A DNA stretch of 41,603 bases from Bacillota bacterium (GCA_023404345.1 JAEYCB010000057.1:1-41603), one strand, 5' to 3'. Positions 22,099-31,130 are shown, numbered from the stretch's first letter. The notes: generated by a model not told the origin, from the sequence alone. Program-made: numbers and translations.

Positions 22099-23313
22099 GT
22101 GACGGACTTTGTAAGCACGTGGAATAACGACCTTCTGACCGTACCTTTCGCACCCTTGGGGCTGATCGCCATGCCGGGTTGTGAGGAACTGGGGCAGAAG
22201 GTCAACAACTGGCTCATGAAATGGTACGAGCAGCAGGAAGCCTTGGAAGACACTCCGCTCTTCTCCCTGATGGGCGCCAACCGGCACGATTTCCTGATCG
22301 AGGCGCACTGTCCCCGCTTTGGCACGGGCGAGGGCAAGGGAATGATCAAAAACAGTGTGCGCGGCTACGACATCTACATCCTGACCGATATCGGAGCTTA
22401 CAACGTCACCTATAAGATGTATGGGCGCGAAGTCCCCATGTCCCCCGACGACCATTATCAGGACCTTAAGCGCATCATTGCGGCTATCGGTGGACGTGCC
22501 AAACGCATTAACGTTATCATGCCCATGCTCTATGAGGGCCGCCAGCACCGCCGCACCAGCCGCGAAAGCCTGGATTGCGCACTGGCGCTGCAGGAACTGG
22601 AGCAAATGGGCGTGAGCAACATCATTACGTTCGACGCGCATGATCCCCGTGTGCAGAATGCTGTGCCCCTGATCGGCTTTGACAGTGTCAAGCCGAGCTA
22701 CCAGATTCTCAAGGCGCTGTTCCGTAGAGAGTGCGACTTGCAGATCGACCGCGATCATATGATGATCGTCAGCCCCGACGAGGGTGCCATTGACCGCAAC
22801 ATCTTTTACAGCTCGGTGCTGGGAATTGACATGGGTCTGTTCTACAAGCGCCGCGACTATACCAGCGTGGTGAACGGCCGCAATCCCATCATCGCTCATG
22901 AGTATCTGGGCGACGATGTGGAGGGCAAGGATGTGTTCGTTTCCGACGACATCCTCTCCTCTGGTGAAAGCATTCTGGACCTGGCCAGAGAACTGAAAAA
23001 GCGCAAGGCCAACCGTATTTTCGCTGCCGCTACCTTCGCGCTCTTTACCAACGGGTTAGAGGCCTTCGACCGCGCTTATGAAGAGGGCGCGATCAGCCGC
23101 ATCATTTCTACAAACCTGACCTATCGTACGCCGGAGCTCAAGCAGCGGCCTTGGTTCATCGAGGCGGATATGAGCAAGTATATCTCCTACATTGTAGCCA
23201 GCCTCAACCACGACCGTAGCCTGAGCAGCCTGCTCAATCCCTATGACCGGATCAAGGCGCTCATTACCCGCTATCATGAAAAGCAGGCAGAAAACGGTTT
23301 CCGCCTGGTATAA
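22099..23313 (+). CDS. prs: ribose-phosphate pyrophosphokinase
   Basis: A 404-residue PRPP synthetase, making phosphoribosyl pyrophosphate from ribose 5-phosphate and ATP for nucleotide, histidine and tryptophan synthesis. Landmarks are the VRGYDIYILTDIG strand, the INVIMPMLYEGRQHRR segment (ATP-binding flexible loop), ITFDAHDPRVQ (metal/ATP), VSPDEGAIDR and the PRPP loop VFVSDDILSSGESIL. It belongs to a longer subgroup (about 380-400 residues against about 315 for the Bacillus enzyme), and its PRPP loop reads DDILSSGES rather than DDMIDTAGT. The GTG at 22099 stands 7 bases after AGAAGGAG; the ATG at 22093 is in frame but too close to it. A perfect bidirectional terminator follows. Confidence 0.9.
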   Translation: MTDFVSTWNNDLLTVPFAPLGLIAMPGCEELGQKVNNWLMKWYEQQEALEDTPLFSLMGANRHDFLIEAHCPRFGTGEGKGMIKNSVRGYDIYILTDIGAYNVTYKMYGREVPMSPDDHYQDLKRIIAAIGGRAKRINVIMPMLYEGRQHRRTSRESLDCALALQELEQMGVSNIITFDAHDPRVQNAVPLIGFDSVKPSYQILKALFRRECDLQIDRDHMMIVSPDEGAIDRNIFYSSVLGIDMGLFYKRRDYTSVVNGRNPIIAHEYLGDDVEGKDVFVSDDILSSGESILDLARELKKRKANRIFAAATFALFTNGLEAFDRAYEEGAISRIISTNLTYRTPELKQRPWFIEADMSKYISYIVASLNHDRSLSSLLNPYDRIKALITRYHEKQAENGFRLV

Positions 23314-23324
23314 AGTGCAATTTA

Positions 23325-23355
23325 AAACCGCCCGGCATAAGATGCCGGGCGGTTT
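23325..23355. terminator. bidirectional terminator between prs and the ABC operon
   Basis: A perfect 14-bp stem AAACCGCCCGGCAT (23325-23338) pairs with ATGCCGGGCGGTTT (23342-23355) around a 3-base loop. T-rich ends lie on both strands, between convergent genes. Confidence 0.92.
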
Positions 23356-23372
23356 GTGTACGGCCAAACTGT

Positions 23373-24116
23373 TCAGTTGCCTCCCACGAATTGCCGCGTG
23401 CGGGGGTTGGCAGAATGAAAGATCTGCTCCGGCGGTCCTTCTTCTACAATAAGGCCGTCCTCCATAAAGACCACGCGGTCTGCTACGTCGCGGGCAAAGC
23501 TCATCTCATGGGTGACCACCAGCATGGTCATGCGTTCACGCGCCAGCTCGCGCATCACGCCCAGCACCTCCTGGGTCAATTCCGGGTCCAGGGCGCTGGT
23601 GGGCTCGTCAAAACAGAGAATCTCTGGGTCCATGCACAGTGCGCGGGCAATGGCCACGCGCTGCTGCTGACCGCCGGAAAGCTGGTAGGGATATTGGTCC
23701 GCTTTGTCAGAAAGACCGACCTTGGCAAGCAGCTCGCGTGCCCGCTCGGTGGCCTGTACGCGGGAGAGCCGCTTGACGTGCATGGGCGCATCGGTCAGAT
23801 TCTGCATCACGCTCATATGTGGGAAGAGGTTATAGGACTGAAATACCATGCCCATCTTTAGGGTAATGCGGCGCAGAGTGGCTGGGTCGGCATAGGTAAG
23901 TTTGCCGTCACGGGTGCGGCACAGGGTAATATCATCAAGCATAATGGTGCCGCTGTCCACGGTTTCCAGTTGGTTGATACAGCGCAAAAGCGTGCTTTTG
24001 CCTGAGCCGCTGGGGCCGATCAGCGCGACCACCTCGCCCTTTTCCACGGTCAGGTCGATGCCCCGGAGCACGCCCAGCCCGTCAAAGCCCTTGTGGATAC
24101 CGGTTGCACTCAACAT
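23373..24116 (-). CDS. polar amino-acid ABC transporter, ATP-binding protein
   Basis: A 247-residue ATPase of the GlnQ/ArtM type that powers uptake at the inner face of the membrane. Walker A is GPSGSGKST (about 34-42), the Q-loop FQSYNLFPHMSV, the signature LSGGQQQRVAIARAL, Walker B ILCFDEPTSALD and the H-loop VVTHEM. It is the last gene of a three-gene minus-strand operon of binding protein, permease and ATPase, 15 bases after the permease. A bidirectional terminator lies beyond it. Confidence 0.95.
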   Translation of the reverse strand: MLSATGIHKGFDGLGVLRGIDLTVEKGEVVALIGPSGSGKSTLLRCINQLETVDSGTIMLDDITLCRTRDGKLTYADPATLRRITLKMGMVFQSYNLFPHMSVMQNLTDAPMHVKRLSRVQATERARELLAKVGLSDKADQYPYQLSGGQQQRVAIARALCMDPEILCFDEPTSALDPELTQEVLGVMRELARERMTMLVVTHEMSFARDVADRVVFMEDGLIVEEGPPEQIFHSANPRTRQFVGGN

Positions 24117-24131
24117 GTGGACGCCTCCTTT

Positions 24132-24800
24132 CTAACGGTAATAGCTCAGCCTGCGTTCGGCCAGCTTGCACAGTTGCTCCGCTGCGCCGTTAAGAATCAG
24201 GTAGAGAATAATCGCAACCACGTACGGCTCAATAGATGACGAGCTGGATACCTGCTTTTTGGCCACAGTCATCAAATCCACCACTGCCACGGTAGAAGCA
24301 AGCGCCGTATCCTTGATAAGTGTAATGACCTCGTTGGCCACGGGCAGCAGCACCCGCTTGATCACCTGCGGCAGAATGATGCGCAGGAACGTCTGCCCGC
24401 CGGTGTAACCCAACACCTTCGCGGCCTCATACTGCCCTGCGGGGATGGATTGAATGCCTGAACGGAAGATTTCAGCAAAGTAGGCGGCATAATTGATTAC
24501 AAATGCAAAAATCACCGCCCAGAACCGATCCACCCGAAAGGGCAGCACCTGGGGCAGGAGAAAGTAGATAAACATGATTTGCAGCATCAGCGGTGTGGAG
24601 CGCATAATGTAGATATAAAACGAAAGCGGCGCGCGCACCAGCCGTTTCCGGCTCATACGGCCCTGTGCTACCAGCATGCCTAGCGGAACGGAAAATACCA
24701 GCGTCAAAAAAAAGATGCTGAGCGTTACGCCGGCACCATCGAGCATCAGAGTGAACAGCTTCCATAGCCGGTCAGGATCATTGAAGAATTTGATGGTCAT
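24132..24800 (-). CDS. polar amino-acid ABC transporter, permease
   Basis: A 222-residue HisM/GlnP-type permease with about five membrane helices. The conserved cytoplasmic EAA loop reads EAAKVLGYTGGQTFLRIILPQ (about 144-164) and contacts the ATPase. The IMRSTPLMLQIMFIYF and INYAAYFAEIFRSGI segments are family features. Only one permease is present, so the transporter would use a homodimer. It lies about 60 bases downstream of the binding-protein gene. Confidence 0.95.
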   Translation of the reverse strand: MTIKFFNDPDRLWKLFTLMLDGAGVTLSIFFLTLVFSVPLGMLVAQGRMSRKRLVRAPLSFYIYIMRSTPLMLQIMFIYFLLPQVLPFRVDRFWAVIFAFVINYAAYFAEIFRSGIQSIPAGQYEAAKVLGYTGGQTFLRIILPQVIKRVLLPVANEVITLIKDTALASTVAVVDLMTVAKKQVSSSSSIEPYVVAIILYLILNGAAEQLCKLAERRLSYYR

Positions 24801-24863
24801 GGGTGTTCCTTTCGTGCACGGAAGGGAGAGGCCTGGCCTCCCCCTTCCGAAATGATACGGGGA

Positions 24864-25664
24864 TTATTCGGCGGGCACTACCGTGATATCAGACCCGAAC
24901 CATTGGGTGGAGATCTTCTCCAGCGTGCCGTCTTTCTTCATTTCGATCAGCAGTTCCTGCACCTTGTCGCGCAGGGCGATGTCTTCCTTGCGGAAGCCAA
25001 TGCCATAGTTGTCGTCCGTCAGGGCTACGGCGGCCTTTAGGTCAGTCGCGCCCATGCCCTTGATGCGGTAATCGCCTACCACCAGGTCCATAAGCACCGC
25101 ATCGCAGCCACCGTTTTGCAGGTCCATCAGGGCAGTCAGGTATTCGTCAAAGCCCAGTACCTCTGAGAAAGTGGCAGCCAGGTCAGCATAGTCGCCATTC
25201 AAGAGTTCCTCGGCATAGGAGCCGTTTTGGATGGCCACCGATTTACCTGCCAAATCCTCCAGACTGTCGATGCCTGCATCGGCACGGGTGTAAAAGATCA
25301 TCTGGTTGTTCAGGTAGGGGAAAGTCATGGCCATGCTTTCTTCGCGCTCAGGTGTAATGGACATGCCGTTCCAGATGCAGTCGATGGTGCCGGAAGCCAG
25401 CTCAAGCTCCTTGGCATCCCAGGAGATGGGCTGTGCGATAAACTCCACGCCCAGACGCGCGGCGATCTCTTTGGCCACATCAATGTCAAAGCCTACGATT
25501 TCATTGTTCTCATCTCGAAAACCCATCGGCGGGAAGCTGTCGTCCAAGCCTAGAATAAAAGTTCCCTTTTCTATAATGTTTTCAACAGAAGCGTCGCCTT
25601 CGGCCAGGGCCAGACCAGAAATTGCGAGCATCAGTACCAACAGAACGCCAAACAGCTTTTTCAT
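24864..25664 (-). CDS. polar amino-acid ABC transporter, substrate-binding protein
   Basis: A 266-residue extracytoplasmic binding protein of family 3 (SBP_bac_3). The signal peptide covers residues 1-21 (MKKLFGVLLVLMLAISGLALA) and looks like a type I cleavage site; the lipobox cysteine usual for Gram-positive binding proteins is missing. The mature part has the family hallmarks: GLDDSFPPMGFRDENNEIVGFDIDVAKEIAARLG, the CIWNGMSITPER segment and the C-terminal WFGSDITV. The substrate is a polar amino acid such as cystine, glutamine or arginine; sequence alone does not decide. It is first in its operon and has a consensus promoter with a dyad after the start site. Confidence 0.93.
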   Translation of the reverse strand: MKKLFGVLLVLMLAISGLALAEGDASVENIIEKGTFILGLDDSFPPMGFRDENNEIVGFDIDVAKEIAARLGVEFIAQPISWDAKELELASGTIDCIWNGMSITPEREESMAMTFPYLNNQMIFYTRADAGIDSLEDLAGKSVAIQNGSYAEELLNGDYADLAATFSEVLGFDEYLTALMDLQNGGCDAVLMDLVVGDYRIKGMGATDLKAAVALTDDNYGIGFRKEDIALRDKVQELLIEMKKDGTLEKISTQWFGSDITVVPAE

Positions 25665-25688
25665 ACCTAAAATACGCTCCTTTTCGAA

Positions 25689-25704
25689 ATCACTTTAGTG
25701 CGAT
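25689..25704. promoter_or_regulatory. operator-like dyad before the amino-acid ABC operon
   Basis: ATCACTTTAGTGCGAT contains the perfect palindrome CACTTTAGTG-like core CACT-NN-AGTG when read on the minus strand (CACTAAAGTG), flanked by ATC/GAT. It lies just after the predicted transcription start and before the ribosome binding site. Confidence 0.45.
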
Positions 25705-25715
25705 AACGTGGTAGA

Positions 25716-25744
25716 ATAATATCACACAAAAGAACGGCTGTCAA
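25716..25744 (-). promoter_or_regulatory. promoter of the amino-acid ABC operon
   Basis: On the minus strand consensus TTGACA (25739-25744) and TATTAT (25716-25721) are 17 bases apart. Confidence 0.85.
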
Positions 25745-25840
25745 GGGAACATGGAAAATTAATTTTTTGCATTGCGCGCGCCTGTAGTGGCGAAAAGCAT
25801 CTAACAGAGTGAAGGGGAAAGACGACTGGGGGGGATAGGC

Positions 25841-26314
25841 ATGACCAAAGAGATCTTTGCGCAGCAGGTAGAAGAAATGCTGCCAACGCTCTACAGGATA
25901 TGCCGCGCGCATTTCAGCCTTTCGCAGGATCGTGAGGATGCGGTGCAGGAAGCGCTTGTGCGCGCCAGGGAGAAGCGAGGTACCTTACGTGATGAGCGCT
26001 ATATGCAGACTTGGCTGGTACGCATATTGCTCAATGTATGCAATGGTATGCACCGCAAACGCTGCCGCATGGAAAGGACGATGTCTCTGCCGCCGCAGCC
26101 TGCATCCGCTAGCGGCGAAGACGCACTTAGGGAGGCACTGCTGGAACTTCCGCTCAGACTGCGTCTCCCAGTGGTGCTGTATTATATGGAAGGGATGACG
26201 CAGCAGGAGTGTGCCAAGGCGTTGGGCTGGCCTTGCAGCCTTGTCAAAAGCCGGCTGCGTGCAGCCCGCGCGGCATTGCGCATGTTGCTGGAAGGAGAGG
26301 AGGATGCCATATGA
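25841..26314 (+). CDS. second ECF-type RNA polymerase sigma factor
   Basis: A 157-residue sigma-70 family protein with region 2 at about 1-70 (YRICRAHFSLSQDREDAVQEALVRAREK) and region 4 at about 95-150 (ELPLRLRLPVVLYYMEGMTQQECAKALGWPCSLVKSRLRAARAAL). It is distinct from the sigma factor at 13434-13925. The ribosome binding site is a G-rich run about 5 bases before the ATG. Its stop overlaps the start of the next gene (ATATGA), a membrane protein that should be its anti-sigma factor. Confidence 0.9.
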   Translation: MTKEIFAQQVEEMLPTLYRICRAHFSLSQDREDAVQEALVRAREKRGTLRDERYMQTWLVRILLNVCNGMHRKRCRMERTMSLPPQPASASGEDALREALLELPLRLRLPVVLYYMEGMTQQECAKALGWPCSLVKSRLRAARAALRMLLEGEEDAI

Positions 26315-27510
26315 ACGGACGGCCAGACTGGAAAGATGCTTTTGGAACGCCGGATCAGGGGTTCGTGGACTGCGTGCATGACACACTGGATGGCCTGACA
26401 GAAGCTGTGCCGGTTGCGCGGCATCCGGCACGCCTCCGGCGGCGAAGACTGCTTGCTCTGACCGCTGGCCTTGCATTGCTGGCGGGGGCGGCGCTGGCCG
26501 CTGCGGAATACGGCGTACTGGACTTTCTGCTGGGCAATCATGAGCTGTCAGAGCAACGCGAGGCGCTTTTGCCTCTGGTAACACCGGTGGAGGCGGAGGC
26601 GAGTGCGGGGCCAGTCACTTTAAAGATAAACGGCGTGCTGACCGATGGTGATCTTCTTGCCATGGACTGGCACATTCAAAATCGCAGTCTCCAAACACCT
26701 GTCTATGTCCAGATCGATGAATGGACGCTCAATGGCGTAGGTATTTGGAGCGATGGCAGTGACAGCTTTGATTGTCAGTGGCTGCCCGGCCTCTATGCAC
26801 CGGACGGCACTATGCAGGATGGGGAGGTTGTTGTTCTGCCCGAGGATGTGAAGGAGGATGGCTCCCTGCAAATGGAGCTCACCATAGGTGTCTATACTCC
26901 TACCCAGCCCGCGTATCTGATGGACTCCTTTGATGCAGAGGAGGCCAGGCGCAAGACAGAGGAGGGCTTTTTCGTCATTGCAGGTGGAGAAGGATTTATA
27001 TCGCATGAAGGAGATATGTGGTATCAATGCTTCGGGCGCATAGATGCGGAGCTTAATCCTACGCTGGCGGCGCGTTTCAAGCGGCATGAGCTGCGCGTTT
27101 CGCTTTTGCTGGACATGACTGCCGCCCCAAAATGCCGTAAGCCTTTGGAGATACAGGAGTGTTATGCATGTGACCGTTTCACAGCTCGCTTTGAAAGCGC
27201 TGTGCTGGCTCCTCTGGGCCTGTATGTTCGTCTGGTGGCTGAGCCGCTGGAAGGAACCCGTGAGGCGGCGGAGGCCCTGTTTAATGGTTCTTTTGATTTG
27301 ACCGATGGAGGCGGTAGGCGGCTTGACATGCCGGTATATACCGGGGAACAGGGCATTAAACAGTTGCCTGGCGGTGGCTGGGGTACGTACTTCTCCGCAA
27401 TCTGGATCATTCCGGATGAAAATCTGTTGCCCCAGACACTAGCCGTGCGTTATTTTGACGCAGATGGGAAGCTGCTTCTTTCCATGCCGCTGGAACACAG
27501 CAAAGGATGA
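26311..27510 (+). CDS. probable anti-sigma factor, single-pass membrane protein
   Basis: A 399-residue protein whose ATG at 26311 overlaps the sigma stop and has GGAGAGGAGGA upstream; the open frame to 26209 lies inside the sigma gene. The cytoplasmic N-terminus of about 45 residues ends in an arginine-rich stretch, one membrane helix lies at about 48-66 (LLALTAGLALLAGAALAA), and a large outer domain follows. This resembles DUF4179-type anti-sigma factors of Clostridia, but the assignment rests on topology and gene order. It is unrelated in sequence to the anti-sigma candidate at 12490-13437. Confidence 0.75.
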   Translation: MNGRPDWKDAFGTPDQGFVDCVHDTLDGLTEAVPVARHPARLRRRRLLALTAGLALLAGAALAAAEYGVLDFLLGNHELSEQREALLPLVTPVEAEASAGPVTLKINGVLTDGDLLAMDWHIQNRSLQTPVYVQIDEWTLNGVGIWSDGSDSFDCQWLPGLYAPDGTMQDGEVVVLPEDVKEDGSLQMELTIGVYTPTQPAYLMDSFDAEEARRKTEEGFFVIAGGEGFISHEGDMWYQCFGRIDAELNPTLAARFKRHELRVSLLLDMTAAPKCRKPLEIQECYACDRFTARFESAVLAPLGLYVRLVAEPLEGTREAAEALFNGSFDLTDGGGRRLDMPVYTGEQGIKQLPGGGWGTYFSAIWIIPDENLLPQTLAVRYFDADGKLLLSMPLEHSKG

Positions 27511-27512
27511 AC

Positions 27513-27531
27513 CGCCCGCAGAAAGCGGGCG
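27513..27531. terminator. short hairpin between anti-sigma gene and murA
   Basis: CGCCCGC (27513-27519) pairs with GCGGGCG (27525-27531) around AGAAA. No clear T-run is present on either strand, so termination is uncertain. Confidence 0.4.
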
Positions 27532-27536
27532 ATCCA

Positions 27537-28796
27537 TCAGCTTCCGGTACAATCTTCGATTTGCTCAATTTCTGCTCCCAGCGTTCGTAGTTTTTGTGGG
27601 AGGTCCTGATAACCGCGTTCGATATGTCCGGCGGGGTCCTGCAAGACTGTTTCGCCGGAGGCAATCATGCCGGCCAGCATCATGGCCGCGCCGGCACGCA
27701 AGTCTGTGCTGCGGACCACGCCGCCGCGCAGCGGATGACCACCCTCTACCAGCGCGACATTGTTTTCCACCCGGATGCGCGCACCCAGGCGGCATAATTC
27801 CGATACATGCATGAAGCGGTTTTCAAACACGGTTTCATTGAGCAGGCTGGTTCCGTGACAACGAAGCGCCACAACTGTCATGGGCGCCTGTATGTCGGTG
27901 GGAAAACCCGGGTAAGCTAAGGTGCGAAGTTCAAAAGGTGAGACGGCTGTGCCGCTCAATCGGATACCGGCAGGCGTTTCGCGAATGCCGACACCGGTTT
28001 CTGCCAACTTGAACAATAGTGACCTGAGGTGCTCGGCGCATGCGCCCCGTACCAGCACACTGCCCTCGGTGATAGCGGCGGCGCAAAGCAGGGTTCCGGC
28101 TTCTACCCGGTCCAGAATAGGCCGGTAGATGGCTCCGTGCAGGCGCTCCACGCCCACGATGTTGACCGTGCCTGTGCCTGCGCCCGTAATCCGTGCGCCC
28201 ATCTGGTTCAGGCAGTTGGCCAGATCTACAATCTCGGGTTCCTTAGCTGCGTTTTCCAGCGTGGTACAGCCGCGGGCCAGACTTGCGGCCATCATCAGGT
28301 TTTCCGTCGCGCCGACGCTGGGCAAATCCAGGTAGATGCGCGCTCCGGTCAGCCGGCCGCTGAGCTGGCGCATGCCGCCCAGCGGATGCACCTGCGCGCC
28401 CAGAGCCTGCAAACCCTTCAAATGTAGATCGATGGGGCGTTGCCCGATAGCGCAGCCACCCGGCAGGCCCACGCACGCACTGCCCGTGCGAGCCAGAATG
28501 GGCCCCAGAATCAAAATGCTGGCGCGGAGCTTGCGCATACGCTCCTCGTTTCGCGGGCTTTGAGGCTGCAGGGCACATACGGACAGGTCTGTGCCGCTGC
28601 GGTTGACTTCTGCGCCGCAGTCCCGAAGGATGCTCACCAGCGTTTCCACATCGGTGATGCGCGGGACTTCTTTGATGATAAGGGGATCCTCGGTCAAAAG
28701 TCCCGCGGCCAGAATGGGCAGCACAGCATTCTTCGCCGTGCTCACCTCCACCTCGCCGCTCAGTCGGGGCGTGTGGCGGATCAGATACGTCGCCAC
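27537..28796 (-). CDS. murA: UDP-N-acetylglucosamine 1-carboxyvinyltransferase
   Basis: A 419-residue enzyme of the EPSP-synthase fold that adds enolpyruvate to UDP-GlcNAc, the first committed step of peptidoglycan synthesis in the cytoplasm. Residues fit the E. coli numbering exactly with the GTG start at 28796: K22 in STAKNAVLP and C115 in LPGGCAIGQRP. The catalytic cysteine is present, so the enzyme should be fosfomycin-sensitive. AGAGGTGA lies upstream of the GTG. In-frame ATG at 28883 would add 29 residues without homology. The open frame running on to 30554 is the antisense shadow of uvrB. It is divergent from uvrB. Confidence 0.95.
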   Translation of the reverse strand: MATYLIRHTPRLSGEVEVSTAKNAVLPILAAGLLTEDPLIIKEVPRITDVETLVSILRDCGAEVNRSGTDLSVCALQPQSPRNEERMRKLRASILILGPILARTGSACVGLPGGCAIGQRPIDLHLKGLQALGAQVHPLGGMRQLSGRLTGARIYLDLPSVGATENLMMAASLARGCTTLENAAKEPEIVDLANCLNQMGARITGAGTGTVNIVGVERLHGAIYRPILDRVEAGTLLCAAAITEGSVLVRGACAEHLRSLLFKLAETGVGIRETPAGIRLSGTAVSPFELRTLAYPGFPTDIQAPMTVVALRCHGTSLLNETVFENRFMHVSELCRLGARIRVENNVALVEGGHPLRGGVVRSTDLRAGAAMMLAGMIASGETVLQDPAGHIERGYQDLPQKLRTLGAEIEQIEDCTGS

Positions 28797-29080
28797 GGCG
28801 GCATCACCTCTGTTAGCGCGACGCGCTGCTTTTGGAACTTCTGCCAATGCTCTGTCATGTTCATTCCCTCCCGTCGCGCTCATTTTGACCGCCGCGTGCG
28901 TCGCCCATGTCGCGTGGAAACGTTTTTCAGCGCTCGTCGAAGTGGCGTTTCGCTCTGCTGGAAACCGGCTTTTGCTTGCATAGGGACGGCGGGCGGCGAA
29001 AAGACACAGCGGTCGGTGGAAGTTTTTTTTGAAGCGGTCGCCGTGCTCCGTGCGGACTGTACCGCGCAGGAGAAACATGC
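28797..29080. other. intergenic region between murA and uvrB, no gene seen
   Basis: This stretch separates divergent murA and uvrB. I see no convincing ORF, no clear murA promoter and no LexA box; the uvrB -10 lies at its right end. Confidence 0.5.
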
Positions 29081-29086
29081 TATAAT
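29081..29086 (+). promoter_or_regulatory. uvrB -10 element
   Basis: TATAAT with extended TGC lies 31 bases before the uvrB ATG. The -35 region is weak. Confidence 0.55.
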
Positions 29087-29117
29087 CAGAAGGCAGTTTA
29101 CGAAAGGAACTTTTGCC

Positions 29118-31130
29118 ATGAACCGCTTTGTGCTCAAAGCCCCCTATCCGCCCAGCGGCGACCAGCCCGCAGCCATCGAATCGCTGGCCAAAGGCGTTTT
29201 GGAAGGAAAGCGCGACCAGGTGCTGCTGGGCGTGACCGGCAGCGGCAAGACCTTTACCATGGCGTCCGTCATTGAAAAGGTGCAGAAGCCCACTTTGGTC
29301 CTGGCGCATAACAAGACGCTGGCGGCCCAGCTGTGCAGCGAGCTGCGCGCCTTTTTTCCGGACAGTGCAGTGGAGTATTTCGTCAGCTATTACGATTACT
29401 ACCAGCCAGAAGCCTATATCGCCTCCACCGATACCTATATCGAAAAGGATGCCTCCATCAACGAGGAGATCGACCGGCTGCGCCACTCTGCCACCGCCGC
29501 GGTGCGTGAGCGCAGCGATGTGATCATCGTTGCCAGTGTGTCCTGCATCTATTCCATGGGCGATCCCAGCGAGTATGAGGGCATGATGGTCAGCATGCGC
29601 CCCGGCATGCAGATCAGCCGCAACCAGCTGATCGAGCGTCTGGTGGAGATTCAGTATACGCGCAATGACTATGAATTTACCCGCGGAAGCTTCCGTGTGC
29701 ATGGCGATGTACTGGAGATCATCCCTGCCAATGAGCGCGAGCACGCCCTTCGTATCGAGTTTTTCGGCGACGAGATCGACCGCATCCGCGAGGTCGAGGT
29801 GGTTAGCGGCAACGTGCTGAGCACGCTGGAGCACGCGGTGGTCTTTCCCGCAACACATTATGCCATGGACCGCGAAAAGATGAATGAAAACATCGATCAG
29901 ATCGAGCGGGATCTGGAGTTGCGGGCCAAGGAGTTGGAGGATGAGGGCCAGCCCCTCTACGCCCTGCGGCTGCGCCAGCGCACGCGCTACGATATCGAAA
30001 TGATGCGGCAGATCGGCTTTTGCACAGGCATTGAAAACTACAGCCGCTACTTTGACGGCCGTAAGCCCGGCGACGCGCCGTATTCCCTTCTGGACTACTT
30101 TCCCAAGGATTTTCTGATGTTCATCGACGAAAGCCATGTCACCGTGCCGCAGATCCGCGCCATGTACAACGGCGACCGCGCGCGCAAAAAAAGCCTGGTC
30201 GATTATGGCTTCCGCCTGCCCAGCGCCTATGACAACCGGCCCCTGCTGTTTGATGAGTTCCGTGCCAGGCAGCACCAAACCATCTATGTCAGTGCGACTC
30301 CTGCAGCCTATGAGCTGGGCCTGAGCGAAAACACGGTGGAGCAGATCATCCGTCCCACGGGGCTGATTGACCCGCTGATCGTGCTTCGGCCCGCGACGGG
30401 TCAGGTGGACGATCTGGTGGGGGAGATCCACCGTACCACGGAAAAAGGCGGCCGCGTGCTGGTGACCACGCTCACCAAGCGCATGGCCGAAAGCCTGACG
30501 GATTACCTGAAAAATCTGGGCATCCGCGTGCGCTACCTGCATTCCGACATTCAAACCATGGAGCGCACCCAGCTCATCCGTGATCTCCGGCTGGGTGAGT
30601 TCGACGTGCTGGTAGGTATCAACCTGCTGCGCGAGGGACTGGATATGCCGGAGGTCAGCTTGGTGGCGATCCTGGACGCGGACAAGGAGGGCTTTCTGCG
30701 CAGCGAAACCTCACTCATCCAGACCATCGGCCGCGCGGCGCGCAATGTGGACGGCCGGGTGATCCTCTACGGCGACGTGCTCACCGAGAGCATGGAGCGT
30801 GCCATGAACGAAACCAACCGCCGCCGCGCGCTGCAGGAGGCGTACAACAAGCTCCACGGCATCACGCCGCAGAGCGTCAAGAGCACCGTGCAGGCCCTCA
30901 TCCGTATCACCGATAGCATGAAGGACCACAAGCCCGACGACATGAGCGACGAGGAGCTCCAGGAGCTGATGAAGAGCGTGGAGGACCAGATGCTCTCCGC
31001 CGCCAAGGACCTCGATTTCGAGCGCGCCGCCAAACTTCGCGATGAGCTGTTCCGCCTGAAGGGCGAAAAGCACGACGAAATTCAAAAGCCGCAGGTGCGC
31101 AGGCACCGGCGGCCCAGGCGCACGCGTTAA
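29118..31130 (+). CDS. uvrB: excinuclease ABC subunit B
   Basis: A 670-residue DNA helicase-like subunit of nucleotide excision repair that receives damaged DNA from UvrA and recruits UvrC. Walker A GVTGSGKT lies near residue 38-45. The damage-probing beta-hairpin region is YYDYYQPEAYIASTDTYIEKDASINEEIDRLRHSA, motif II is DESHVT, and the later helicase motifs end with QTIGRAARN. The C-terminal UvrC-binding motif is DLDFERAAKLRDELFRLK, followed by a basic tail. The ATG at 29118 has AAAGGAAC upstream. Its stop overlaps the convergent glycosylase stop within GTTAAC. Full length for the family. Confidence 0.98.
   Translation: MNRFVLKAPYPPSGDQPAAIESLAKGVLEGKRDQVLLGVTGSGKTFTMASVIEKVQKPTLVLAHNKTLAAQLCSELRAFFPDSAVEYFVSYYDYYQPEAYIASTDTYIEKDASINEEIDRLRHSATAAVRERSDVIIVASVSCIYSMGDPSEYEGMMVSMRPGMQISRNQLIERLVEIQYTRNDYEFTRGSFRVHGDVLEIIPANEREHALRIEFFGDEIDRIREVEVVSGNVLSTLEHAVVFPATHYAMDREKMNENIDQIERDLELRAKELEDEGQPLYALRLRQRTRYDIEMMRQIGFCTGIENYSRYFDGRKPGDAPYSLLDYFPKDFLMFIDESHVTVPQIRAMYNGDRARKKSLVDYGFRLPSAYDNRPLLFDEFRARQHQTIYVSATPAAYELGLSENTVEQIIRPTGLIDPLIVLRPATGQVDDLVGEIHRTTEKGGRVLVTTLTKRMAESLTDYLKNLGIRVRYLHSDIQTMERTQLIRDLRLGEFDVLVGINLLREGLDMPEVSLVAILDADKEGFLRSETSLIQTIGRAARNVDGRVILYGDVLTESMERAMNETNRRRALQEAYNKLHGITPQSVKSTVQALIRITDSMKDHKPDDMSDEELQELMKSVEDQMLSAAKDLDFERAAKLRDELFRLKGEKHDEIQKPQVRRHRRPRRTR

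Noticed and set aside
28797..29117. LexA box in front of uvrB
   Set aside because: No sequence close to CGAAC-N4-GTTCG was found, unlike the dinB promoter.
28797..30554. N-terminal extension of murA across uvrB
   Set aside because: The extension has no homology, and the GTG start at 28796 places K22 and C115 at the canonical MurA positions.
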